A DNA stretch of 5,812 nucleotides from Oscillospiraceae bacterium (GTDB lineage Bacteria; Bacillota; Clostridia; Oscillospirales; Ruminococcaceae), in contig JAFQND010000204.1 of NCBI GenBank assembly GCA_017396055.1, positions 1-5,812 of the forward strand, read 5' to 3'. Made by a program: the position numbers and the translations under genes. Numbering within the stretch: position 1 is the stretch's first letter; every line of letters starts with the position of its first letter. Below the pieces are notes generated by a model. The model did no database searches. It worked only from the letters and a program-made list of their open reading frames with translations, and was not told where the DNA came from. Shown here piece by piece: positions 1 to 5,802 of the stretch.

Positions 1-846
1 CAGTACCCGCATAGCTTCGAGCAGACCGGATTTTTTGTCGGTGGGAAGGTCGATCTGGGTGATATCGCCGGTGATGATGATCTTGGAGCCAAAGCCCAGT
101 CGGGTCAGGAACATTTTCATCTGTTCTCTGGTGGTGTTCTGTGCTTCGTCCAGGATAATGAAGGATTCGTCCAGTGTACGGCCGCGCATATAGGCCAGGG
201 GAGCAACTTCGATGCTGCCCCGTTCCTGAAGCTTCTGGAAGCTTTCGGCGCCGAGGAAGTCAAAGAGCGCGTCATACAGGGGACGAAGATAGGGGTCTAC
301 TTTGTTCTGGAGATCGCCGGGAAGGAAGCCCAGCTTTTCGCCGGCTTCGACGGCGGGGCGGGTCAGAATGATCCGCTGGACGATACCGGCCTTGAAGGCC
401 TTGACCGCCATGGCGACGGCGAGATAGGTCTTACCGGTACCGGCAGGGCCGATACCGAGGGTGATGGTGTTTTCTTCGATGGTCTTGATATAGCGCTTCT
501 GGCCGACGGTCTTGGGGTGAACAGGCTTGCCCTTCTGGGTGATACAGATACAGCCATTGTTCAGCTCTTTGATCTCGCCTTCGTGACCCTCGCCGGTCAT
601 CGAAACGGCATAGCGGATATCCAGCTCATCGACGGGTTTTCCGGCGGCGATCATCGAAAGGATACTCTGGACCGCACGCTCACACTGGCTGAGAGCAGGC
701 TCTTCGCCGATGATCTTCAAGTCGCAGTCGCGTACAACCAACTCGACGGGATATGCTTTTTTCAGTGCCTGAAGGTTTTTGTCAAAACTGCCGCAAAGGG
801 CAGACAGCTGGTCGGTGGATGCGAAGGTAAGGGTGCGCTCGCTCAA
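1..846 (-). CDS. phoH: PhoH family ATPase, C-terminus cut by window edge
   Basis: Cytoplasmic P-loop NTPase of the PhoH/PhoL family, whose exact role is unsettled; links to RNA metabolism and ribosome maturation are known from relatives. I translated 282 codons from the minus strand, and the rest lies left of the window (family members are usually about 320 residues). An N-terminal KH-like region (about 1-85) precedes the ATPase core. Visible motifs are Walker A GPAGTGKT (133-140), the PhoH signature TRPAVEAGEKLGFLPGDLQ (162-180), Walker B IILDEAQ (230-236) and ITGDITQID (258-266). The start is TTG at 846, chosen because AAAGGAG lies 9 bases upstream (856-862) and no in-frame ATG occurs before it. 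It follows yqfD on the same strand, as in Bacillus subtilis, but has its own promoter in the gap between them. No catalytic residue is missing in the visible part. Confidence 0.96.
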   Translation of the reverse strand, partial: MSERTLTFASTDQLSALCGSFDKNLQALKKAYPVELVVRDCDLKIIGEEPALSQCERAVQSILSMIAAGKPVDELDIRYAVSMTGEGHEGEIKELNNGCICITQKGKPVHPKTVGQKRYIKTIEENTITLGIGPAGTGKTYLAVAMAVKAFKAGIVQRIILTRPAVEAGEKLGFLPGDLQNKVDPYLRPLYDALFDFLGAESFQKLQERGSIEVAPLAYMRGRTLDESFIILDEAQNTTREQMKMFLTRLGFGSKIIITGDITQIDLPTDKKSGLLEAMRVL

Positions 847-855
847 GATCTCGAT

Positions 856-862
856 CTCCTTT
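856..862 (-). promoter_or_regulatory. Ribosome binding site of phoH, decides the TTG start
   Basis: AAAGGAG on the minus strand, ending 9 bases before TTG at 846. The frame stays open upstream but offers no ATG or GTG, so this site fixes the rare TTG start. Confidence 0.75.
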
Positions 863-898
863 ATTGAATAAGGTTGAATATATTTCCAAATTACTAGT

Positions 899-927
899 AT
901 TATACCATAAAATTTACCATTTGTATC
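899..927 (-). promoter_or_regulatory. Extended -10 vegetative promoter for phoH
   Basis: Read on the minus strand, a perfect TATAAT (904-899) is preceded by TGG (907-905), an extended -10. A weak -35, GATACA (927-922), sits 17 bases upstream. The predicted transcript start near 892 gives a leader of about 46 bases before phoH. The gap between the end of the YqfD reading frame (1013) and phoH (846) is about 166 bases, is AT-rich, and shows no clear terminator hairpin, so readthrough from yqfD into phoH is also possible. Confidence 0.65.
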
Positions 928-1012
928 TATGTGGATTTCACAAAATTTTCTTTGTTTCATTGCCTTTCGTGCGTTATCATGTAAAATTCCCGGCTGACAG
1001 ATCAAAAGAGCT

Positions 1013-1192
1013 TCATCCCGTTATTTCCACAGGGCGCTTCCGGGCGATATCGGCAAGACAGGTCCACCGGACGCTCAGGGTCATGACTCCGTCCGACAGA
1101 GCGGCGGATTCTTCCTTTGAGAGTATTTCGGTGCCGGCAAGGTCATTTTCTTCAAAATCGGCGGCGGCTTTCTGTAAAAGGGCGAGGGCTTC
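1013..1192 (-). pseudogene. yqfD: Detached in-frame C-terminal segment of yqfD
   Basis: Directly after the TAA that ends the yqfD reading frame (1195-1193), the same frame runs open for 59 codons and stops at TGA (1015-1013). The translation begins EALALLQKAAADF and includes LSDGVMTLSVRW. This resembles the end of YqfD proteins, where a YTxEEA-type helix leads into a last beta-rich stretch. Adding it gives 390 codons, close to the roughly 400 residues usual for the family. There is no ribosome binding site or suitable early start codon to express it alone, and the first ATG lies near its end. It is best read as the severed tail of yqfD. The resemblance was judged by eye from memory of the family. 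Confidence 0.75.
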
Positions 1193-2185
1193 TTATTCGG
1201 TGAAGACATTTTTCTCCTCGGTGTAAAAACGGCGGGTCTCGGTCTCCACCCCAAGGGGGAGCTCAATGCCGAAAAGGCTCAGCGGTGCGAGAACAGACCT
1301 GCTCTCATAGAGTCCGGAAGGGGGCGCAAAATGGTTCATAAGACCATCCGGCAGAAAGAGCGGGATCTTCTTTCCAAAGAGATCAAGATAGCGGCGGACG
1401 GTTTCTTCGCCGGTAAAAAGCTGTTCGTTCTGTGCAAGAGAAAGGGTAAAGGTCTCGTCAAAAAGAGCCTCTGCCATGGCTTCTCCGGAGGCGTGGCTGA
1501 AAAAAGTCTTGCCGTCGGCGGTCTCTCCGACGCCTGAGATGAGAAGCTGTCCCTCGGCAACGGTCTGACCGGGAGAAACGGCGGCCTGCCCGGCGGTGAC
1601 CGAGAGTGAAACGATCTTTCCTGTGCGGGAGGCAAAAATACTGCAGGGATCGTCGGGGAGAATTTCCGGCGCGGATGCGGCCTCTGTCAGGGCGATCTCG
1701 ACCCTGCTGCCGATACGGTTGAGGGAAAGGGAAGCGATCTGCGGGAAAGCTTTGCGAAGTTCGGCGGCGATGGCGCCGAGGTCTGTCCCGGGAAGATAGA
1801 TACCGGTCTTCAGACCGTACCCGGCGGCTTCGGTCCGGATGACCTCCTGCTGCAGATTCTCACAGCCGGAGACGTCCACTGCCCAGAGAAAATTCTGGGA
1901 AAAAAGCAATGCCGCAGAAAATACGACCGGCCAGACAAACAATCCCAGCCTGCGGCGGTAACGTCTTAAGGCAAAAGAAACACCGTTTTTCTCCAGGATC
2001 TGAAGCCGCACGCCCACCGAGCGGGCAAGCTTTGCGGCGGTGCGGTATTCCCTGGGCGGCAGATAGCCAAAGCAGATGCCGTCGGACTTACAGAATTTCT
2101 GGATGGTCAGATCGTTTTCGGAAGCGAGCGTGAGAAAACCGGCGATGTCGCCGCCCTCGGCGCGAAAGAGAATGCTGTCGATCAT
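1193..2185 (-). CDS. yqfD: Sporulation protein YqfD, ended early by an in-frame TAA
   Basis: YqfD family, conserved across endospore formers and sigma-E controlled in Bacillus subtilis; molecular function is not established. The product is 330 residues. It has a cytoplasmic N-terminal part (1-78) ending in the basic stretch RRYRRR, one membrane segment at about 81-103, then a POTRA-like start of the outer domain (WAVDVSGCENL, 101-111). The region with VTAGQAAVSPGQTVAEGQLL (196-215) is a typical YqfD feature. ATG at 2185 is chosen because GAAAGGAG lies 7 bases upstream. A longer open frame reaching 2368 runs through the promoter region and yqfC and is rejected. The frame ends at TAA (1195-1193), some 60 codons short of the usual length, and homologous-looking sequence continues in frame beyond it. 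Whether the shortened protein works cannot be told. It is transcribed divergently from yqfC. Confidence 0.88.
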   Translation of the reverse strand: MIDSILFRAEGGDIAGFLTLASENDLTIQKFCKSDGICFGYLPPREYRTAAKLARSVGVRLQILEKNGVSFALRRYRRRLGLFVWPVVFSAALLFSQNFLWAVDVSGCENLQQEVIRTEAAGYGLKTGIYLPGTDLGAIAAELRKAFPQIASLSLNRIGSRVEIALTEAASAPEILPDDPCSIFASRTGKIVSLSVTAGQAAVSPGQTVAEGQLLISGVGETADGKTFFSHASGEAMAEALFDETFTLSLAQNEQLFTGEETVRRYLDLFGKKIPLFLPDGLMNHFAPPSGLYESRSVLAPLSLFGIELPLGVETETRRFYTEEKNVFTE

Positions 2186-2215
2186 GGTGGTTCTCCTTTC
2201 GATGGGTCTTTGTCC

Positions 2216-2245
2216 ATGTATATGAACGCCCGGTCGGGAATATAA
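2216..2245 (-). promoter_or_regulatory. Candidate sigma-E-type promoter for yqfD
   Basis: On the minus strand TTATATT (2245-2239) resembles the sigma-E -35 element. After 14 bases comes CATATACAT (2224-2216), which resembles a CATACAAT-type -10, although alignment within it is ambiguous and the match is imperfect. A start near 2209 would leave a leader of about 24 bases. Regulation of yqfD by sigma-E in Bacillus subtilis is established knowledge; its use here is inference. Confidence 0.4.
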
Positions 2246-2246
2246 T
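2218..2246 (+). promoter_or_regulatory. Candidate sigma-E-type promoter for yqfC-ylbJ
   Basis: GTATATG (2218-2224) fits the -35 pattern KMATATT in five of seven positions. Exactly 14 bases later AATATAAT (2239-2246) matches six of eight positions of CATACAAT. The expected start is near 2253, about 35 bases before yqfC. AATATAAT could also serve as a vegetative -10, but no TTGACA-like element lies 16-18 bases upstream, which favours sigma-E. Confidence 0.5.
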
Positions 2247-2287
2247 GCGGGAGAGCGGCATTTCTCTGGGAAAAGGAGGCGGCGGAT

Positions 2288-2539
2288 ATGAAAGAAAAGA
2301 GGAGAAAAACAGTTCTGGATGAGCTGGAAATGGGGATCCGGCCGCCGCTGCAGATCTGGGGCGATCACACGGTCTATACGGAGAACTGCGGCGGGATATT
2401 GGATCTCGGCGAGGATTATATCCGTTTTTTAAGCGGAAAGCTGCCGGTGACCGTCTTCGGCAGCGGGATCAGTGTGGGAGAATACGGCGCAGGCCGGCTT
2501 CTCGTACGGGGAAAATTTACATCGCTGGAGTTCGGGTGA
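2288..2539 (+). CDS. yqfC: Sporulation protein YqfC
   Basis: Small protein of the YqfC family, conserved in endospore formers and expressed in the mother cell in Bacillus subtilis; biochemical role unknown. The 83 residues show the family layout: a charged N-terminus (KEKRRK), then short beta-strands including YTENCGGILDLGEDYIRF (about 30-47) and a closing VRGKFTSLEF strand. There is no signal peptide or membrane segment, so it is probably cytoplasmic or membrane-associated through a partner. The length is near the 93 residues of the B. subtilis protein. ATG at 2288 has AGGAGG 8 bases upstream (2274-2279). In B. subtilis yqfC is followed by yqfD and phoH on one strand; here it diverges from them and leads into a YlbJ-type gene, overlapping that gene's possible GTG start by four bases. 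Confidence 0.9.
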   Translation: MKEKRRKTVLDELEMGIRPPLQIWGDHTVYTENCGGILDLGEDYIRFLSGKLPVTVFGSGISVGEYGAGRLLVRGKFTSLEFG

Positions 2540-2547
2540 GGTGGCCT

Positions 2548-3612
2548 ATGACAAAAAAGATGCTGCGTACGGCGGTAACGGGAGCGGCAGGGATCTGCTG
2601 TTTTCTGGTGCTGAAAGAGAATGAAGCCGTCATGACAGGGGTAAAGCGCGGAATGGCGCTCTGTCTGGAAACGGTGATTCCTTCTCTTTTTCTGTTCATG
2701 ATCCTGGCGGAGTTTTTGTCGACGGCAGATCTTTCGCCGGCGCTTTTCTGGCCGGTAAGACTTGTCTGCAGGCTGTTTCGTCTTCCGGAAGAGACCGCTC
2801 CGGTGATTCTGGTGAGCATGGCGGGCGGTTATCCCGCCGGGGCAAAGATGGTGGGCAATCTGGTGGGACAGGGAAGGCTGGGCCCTTTGACCGGGGAAAA
2901 GCTTTTGTGCAGCTGTGTTTGCTGTTCTCCTGCGTTTCTGGCGGGAGCGGTGGGGACGGGACTTTTCGGTGACAACAGGCTGGGCCTTTTCTTATACGGC
3001 TGTCAGCTGGCGGCCATGCTCTGTACCGGGATCGCGGCGGGATTTCTGATGCCGTCGGACAAAGCGAAAGGAGACCTCTGGGCGGGCGACGGGGATTATG
3101 CCGGCTGTTTTGTAAAAGCGGTGACCGGCGCGGGAAGATCGGTGCTGACGGTCTGTCTTTTTGTCATGGTGTTCTCTGCGGCACAGAACCTTCTGCGTCC
3201 CCTTCCCGGGTGGGAGGTGATGTCGGGCCTTCTGGAAGTCAGCGTGGGCTGCGACGCTCTCTCGGGGGAGCCTTTCCGAAAGGCGCTGATCCTCTCGACG
3301 GTGTACACCTCGCTGGGCGGAGGATGTGTCTGGATGCAGCTGTATTGTTTTCTGGGAGAGAGCGGGGTACGGATGCGAAAATTCCTTCCCTTCCGGATGC
3401 TGCACTGTTTTCTGAGCCTTTTCTTCACCCTGACAGCGGCAAAGCATCTGAAGCTGGAGCAGGAGGTGTTTTCCTCCTTTGCGCAGCCGCTCATCTCAAA
3501 CGGCAGCGGCTCTGTCACGGCGGGCGTTTCACTGGTGATGCTCTGTCTGATGTTTTTGCTGACATTGCCCCGCCGACAGAAATCTTGCACAGAGCGCGGG
3601 AGCGTGGTATAA
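2548..3612 (+). CDS. ylbJ: Sporulation integral membrane protein, YlbJ (SpoVV) type
   Basis: Polytopic membrane protein of the YlbJ family. In Bacillus subtilis YlbJ (SpoVV) lies in the outer forespore membrane and is needed to move dipicolinic acid from the mother cell into the forespore. I count about eight or more hydrophobic segments in 354 residues (for example 10-22, 36-57, 84-92, 145-168, 193-213, 283-299, 324-340). The best family mark is MAGGYPAGAKMVGNL (91-105), followed by a second re-entrant-like stretch CSCVCCSPAFLAGAVGTGLF (121-140) and LLEVSVGCDAL (228-238). The protein is shorter than the 408-residue B. subtilis relative and rich in cysteine (18 residues). ATG at 2548 has GAGG 6 bases upstream. 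GTG at 2536, whose GTGA overlaps the yqfC stop and which has GGAG 5 bases upstream, is an almost equal alternative adding four residues. It is co-transcribed with yqfC. Transport of dipicolinate by this protein is inferred. Confidence 0.87.
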   Translation: MTKKMLRTAVTGAAGICCFLVLKENEAVMTGVKRGMALCLETVIPSLFLFMILAEFLSTADLSPALFWPVRLVCRLFRLPEETAPVILVSMAGGYPAGAKMVGNLVGQGRLGPLTGEKLLCSCVCCSPAFLAGAVGTGLFGDNRLGLFLYGCQLAAMLCTGIAAGFLMPSDKAKGDLWAGDGDYAGCFVKAVTGAGRSVLTVCLFVMVFSAAQNLLRPLPGWEVMSGLLEVSVGCDALSGEPFRKALILSTVYTSLGGGCVWMQLYCFLGESGVRMRKFLPFRMLHCFLSLFFTLTAAKHLKLEQEVFSSFAQPLISNGSGSVTAGVSLVMLCLMFLLTLPRRQKSCTERGSVV

Positions 3613-3613
3613 T
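3585..3613 (+). promoter_or_regulatory. Vegetative promoter inside the 3' end of ylbJ
   Basis: TTGCAC (3585-3590), a 17-base spacer, then a perfect TATAAT (3608-3613) preceded by TGG (3605-3607), an extended -10. The ylbJ stop codon TAA (3610-3612) lies inside the -10 hexamer. The predicted start near 3620 gives a leader of about 25 bases to the next gene. No terminator separates ylbJ from that gene, so this promoter probably gives the carboxypeptidase unit vegetative expression apart from sporulation. Confidence 0.72.
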
Positions 3614-3644
3614 GGGGTAAACCGCCAAAGGAGGATGTGTTTAC

Positions 3645-4553
3645 ATGAAAAAGCCCTGCAGACTGCGCGCCGGTGACCTTGTCGGCTTTGCCGCGCCCTG
3701 TTATAAACTGGATCGCGAGAAGGCAGAAGCTGCCGCCGCAAAATTTTCCGAACTGGGATTCAGAGTGAAATTCAGTGAACATCTCTATGACACCGACGAC
3801 GGATATGCCGCTTCGCTGGAGAAGCGGGTCGATGACTTCAACAGTCTGATCCGTGACCCCGAGGTCCGGATGATCCTCTTCGGCGGCGGCGAGGTGGGCA
3901 ACGAGCTGCTGCCCTATATCGATTACGAGGCGCTGAAAAATGACCCGAAGGTGCTTTCCAGCTACAGCGACGGCACCACCATTCTGGAGGCTGTGACCTC
4001 CCTTTCGGGTATCGTGACCTATTACGGTCAGTCTCCCCGCAGCTTTATGAACGGCACCGACTTCAATATGGCCCATTTCAGGGCAGCTGTCCTGGACGGA
4101 AGTCCCTATGTTTTCCCGAAAGAGAGCGAGTGGGTGACCATCCGCGAAGGCAGCTGTGAAGGTGTGCTGACCGGCGGTTATCTGATCAATTTCGCTGTGA
4201 TGACAAACGGAAAATATTATAAAATGCCCGAGGAAGACTGTATCCTCTTTGTGGAGGACATGATCGGTTTCAGCGAGCCGGCAGCGGTCAGCAAGTGGTT
4301 CAGCCATCTGGAGCAGAGCGGCCTGTTTAAAAAGGTAAAGGGACTTCTCTGGGGATATTATGACGCTGTGCCCCAGCCGCTCATCGATGATATCTTAAGA
4401 CGGATCGGCGAAAAATATGATATTCCGGTGGTGCGCTGTGAAGATTACGGTCATTGTATCCGTTCGGGACTGATTCCCATCGGTGTCCGGGCAAAGCTGG
4501 ATGCCGGCGCCGGGACCCTGACCATGCTGGAATCCACCGTGGAGGAAGAATAA
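3645..4553 (+). CDS. S66-family LD-carboxypeptidase (LdcA/MccF-like)
   Basis: Serine peptidase of family S66. Known members cut the terminal D-Ala from the muropeptide tetrapeptide during cytoplasmic murein recycling (LdcA) or hydrolyse microcin C-type aminoacyl-nucleotides (MccF). The 302 residues match the family length. The nucleophile is Ser108 in SYSDGT, with Glu204 in LFVEDMIG and His270 in YGHCIRSGLIPIG completing the triad. The glycine-rich FGGGEVGNELLPYIDYE (79-95) precedes the nucleophile as expected. Its NELLPYIDY wording looks more like the MccF branch than the RGGYGSxRxL type of classic LdcA. There is no signal peptide, so it acts in the cytoplasm. ATG at 3645 has AAAGGAGG ten bases upstream (3627-3634). 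It is the first gene of a three-gene unit; the next start codon directly abuts its TAA. Substrate is not decidable from sequence alone, so no symbol is given. Confidence 0.92.
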   Translation: MKKPCRLRAGDLVGFAAPCYKLDREKAEAAAAKFSELGFRVKFSEHLYDTDDGYAASLEKRVDDFNSLIRDPEVRMILFGGGEVGNELLPYIDYEALKNDPKVLSSYSDGTTILEAVTSLSGIVTYYGQSPRSFMNGTDFNMAHFRAAVLDGSPYVFPKESEWVTIREGSCEGVLTGGYLINFAVMTNGKYYKMPEEDCILFVEDMIGFSEPAAVSKWFSHLEQSGLFKKVKGLLWGYYDAVPQPLIDDILRRIGEKYDIPVVRCEDYGHCIRSGLIPIGVRAKLDAGAGTLTMLESTVEEE

Positions 4554-4763
4554 ATGAAACTGTTCGGCAAAAACATCGAGCCTGCCTGCGGTTATTGTGA
4601 GCACGGCAATCTTGACCCCCGGGGAGACAGGGTGTTCTGTCCCAGAAACGGCGTGGTCTCTCCTTATTATTCCTGCAGGAAATTTGAGTATGCGCCTTTA
4701 AAGCGCAAGCCCAAGGCACTTCGCCTGCTGCCGCAGTATAAAGCGGAGGATTTTGAACTGTGA
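4554..4763 (+). CDS. Small four-cysteine protein, probable zinc-binding, function unknown
   Basis: A 69-residue protein with no function I can assign. Cysteines at 12, 15, 29 and 41 form a C-x2-C (CGYC), x13, C, x11, C pattern that could hold one zinc ion, followed by a basic stretch KRKPKALR (50-57) and an acidic end. There is no membrane segment or signal peptide. The ATG directly abuts the TAA of the carboxypeptidase gene (TAAATG), with GGAGG 8 bases upstream (4541-4545). Its own TGA overlaps the GTG start of the pseudouridine synthase by four bases, so it is very probably translated, and coupled to both neighbours. The zinc-ribbon look with a basic tail would fit RNA or ribosome binding beside an RNA-modifying enzyme, but that is conjecture. 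Base composition matches its neighbours. Confidence 0.82.
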   Translation: MKLFGKNIEPACGYCEHGNLDPRGDRVFCPRNGVVSPYYSCRKFEYAPLKRKPKALRLLPQYKAEDFEL

Positions 4764-5722
4764 GAGAATTCATCATCAAGGAAAACGACGCCGGTCAGCG
4801 TCTGGATAAGTTTTTGCAGAAAGCGGTCAGCAATCTGCCCAAGAGCCTGATGTACAAATATCTCCGGATGAAGCGGATCAAGGTCAACGGCAAGCGGGGC
4901 GAGATCAGCACCAAGCTGCAGCCGGGCGACAAGGTGAGCCTTTATATCGGCGATGAGTTTTTTGAAGTGAGTGAGCGCCCCGCGTTCTTCAGGGCGAGTG
5001 GCCAGATCAAAGTCGTCTATGAGGATGAGAATATTCTGCTCTGTGACAAGCCCCAGGGACTGATCGTCCATGAGGACGAAGACGAGTCGGTGGATACGCT
5101 GATCAACCGGGTACAGAAATATCTCTATGATAAGGGCGAATATGACCCCGACGAAGAGGCTTCGTTCGCACCTGCCCTCTGCAACCGTATCGACCGGAAT
5201 ACCGGCGGCATCGTCATCGTGGCGAAAAATGCTGCGGCGCTGAGGCTGCTTAACGACTGTATCAAAAACAGAGAGCTGCACAAATACTATCTCTGTCTGG
5301 TCAAAGGCTGTCCGAAGCCGAAAGAGGCGACCCTGACCCATTATCACATCAAGGACGAGCGGGAAAACAAGGCGCTGATTTTTGATAAACCCCGTCCCGG
5401 CGCGCGGACGATGATCACCAAATATAAGGTGCTGGAAACCAACGGAAAATATTCGCTGGTGGAGGTGGATCTGAAAACCGGACGCACCCATCAGATCCGT
5501 GCCCATATGGCTTATATCGGCTGCCCGTTGGTGGGCGACGGCAAATACGGAAAGAATCAGCAGGACAAGGCTCTCGGTTTTGACGGTCAGGCGCTGTACT
5601 CCTATAAACTTGTCTTTGATTTTAAAGAAGAATGTCTGCTTTCTTATCTGAATGGCAGAGTGTTCCAGGTCAGAGATGTCTGGTTTGCCGAAAACGGCAT
5701 TCCGGAAGTGTTGGGAAAATAA
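4760..5722 (+). CDS. RluA-family RNA pseudouridine synthase
   Basis: Converts uridine to pseudouridine in RNA, most likely 23S rRNA given the RluC/RluD-like build; the exact position cannot be told. The 320 residues hold an N-terminal S4 RNA-binding domain (about 14-62, RLDKFLQKAV to GDKVSLYI), then the catalytic domain from about 84. The catalytic aspartate is Asp145 in RIDRNTGG, a variant of the usual HRLDxxTSG found in a clostridial branch. Further marks are VVYEDENILLCDKPQGLIVH (85-104), KYYLCLVKG (175-183) and LKTGRTHQIRAHMAYIG (238-254) with VGDGKYG (258-264). The start is GTG at 4760, inside the GTGA overlap with the preceding stop, with GGAGG ten bases upstream (4745-4749). It is the last gene of the unit that begins with the carboxypeptidase and is complete. 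Confidence 0.95.
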   Translation: MREFIIKENDAGQRLDKFLQKAVSNLPKSLMYKYLRMKRIKVNGKRGEISTKLQPGDKVSLYIGDEFFEVSERPAFFRASGQIKVVYEDENILLCDKPQGLIVHEDEDESVDTLINRVQKYLYDKGEYDPDEEASFAPALCNRIDRNTGGIVIVAKNAAALRLLNDCIKNRELHKYYLCLVKGCPKPKEATLTHYHIKDERENKALIFDKPRPGARTMITKYKVLETNGKYSLVEVDLKTGRTHQIRAHMAYIGCPLVGDGKYGKNQQDKALGFDGQALYSYKLVFDFKEECLLSYLNGRVFQVRDVWFAENGIPEVLGK

Positions 5723-5743
5723 AGTAAAAGTTTTTGCAGGATT

Positions 5744-5777
5744 ATCAAGGGAGCTTTTTACAAAAAGCTCCCTTGAT
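5744..5777 (+). terminator. Perfect 16-bp hairpin after the pseudouridine synthase gene
   Basis: ATCAAGGGAGCTTTTT (5744-5759) pairs without a mismatch with AAAAAGCTCCCTTGAT (5762-5777) across AC. It begins 21 bases after the stop codon, the expected place for a terminator. However, no T-run follows on either strand; the only T/A runs are inside the stem top. It may terminate in both directions, protect the 3' end, or be part of a dispersed repeat together with the hairpin that follows. Confidence 0.6.
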
Positions 5778-5778
5778 T

Positions 5779-5802
5779 GGGGTTTGGGGTGAAACCCCAA
5801 CC
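5779..5802. repeat. Second GC-rich inverted repeat next to the terminator-like hairpin
   Basis: GGGGTTTGGGGTGAAACCCC and the following AACC can fold in two ways: GGGGTTT with AAACCCC (5779-5785 and 5792-5798), or TTGGGGT with ACCCCAA (5784-5790 and 5794-5800), the latter extended to nine pairs with a bulged T. It starts one base after the first hairpin. The pair looks like an intergenic palindromic repeat unit, but only one copy lies in this window. Confidence 0.55.

Noticed and set aside
517..867. Plus-strand open frame of 116 codons opposite phoH
   Set aside because: Antisense to the start and KH-like region of phoH, whose motifs are unmistakable; no sign of its own expression signals.
1193..1195. 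TAA read as an amino acid through a changed genetic code
   Set aside because: ylbJ, the carboxypeptidase and the pseudouridine synthase genes all end properly at TAA, so general reassignment is not supported.
864..1226. Plus-strand open frame of 120 codons in the phoH-yqfD gap
   Set aside because: Half of it is antisense to the YqfD tail and the rest is the AT-rich phoH leader and promoter. There is no ribosome binding site and no recognisable protein.
2186..2368. N-terminal extension of yqfD up to 2368
   Set aside because: It would run antisense through yqfC and the promoter region. ATG at 2185 has a strong ribosome binding site at the right distance and gives the expected family N-terminus.
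3096..4307. Minus-strand open frame of 403 codons across ylbJ and the carboxypeptidase gene
   Set aside because: It lies antisense to two genes with clear family motifs, has no good ribosome binding site, and its translation is low-complexity and unlike a folded protein. Long antisense frames are common with this codon use.
4667..5800. Minus-strand open frame of 377 codons opposite the pseudouridine synthase gene
   Set aside because: Shadow of the plus-strand gene, which has all RluA motifs. The frame would start inside the hairpin region and lacks a ribosome binding site.
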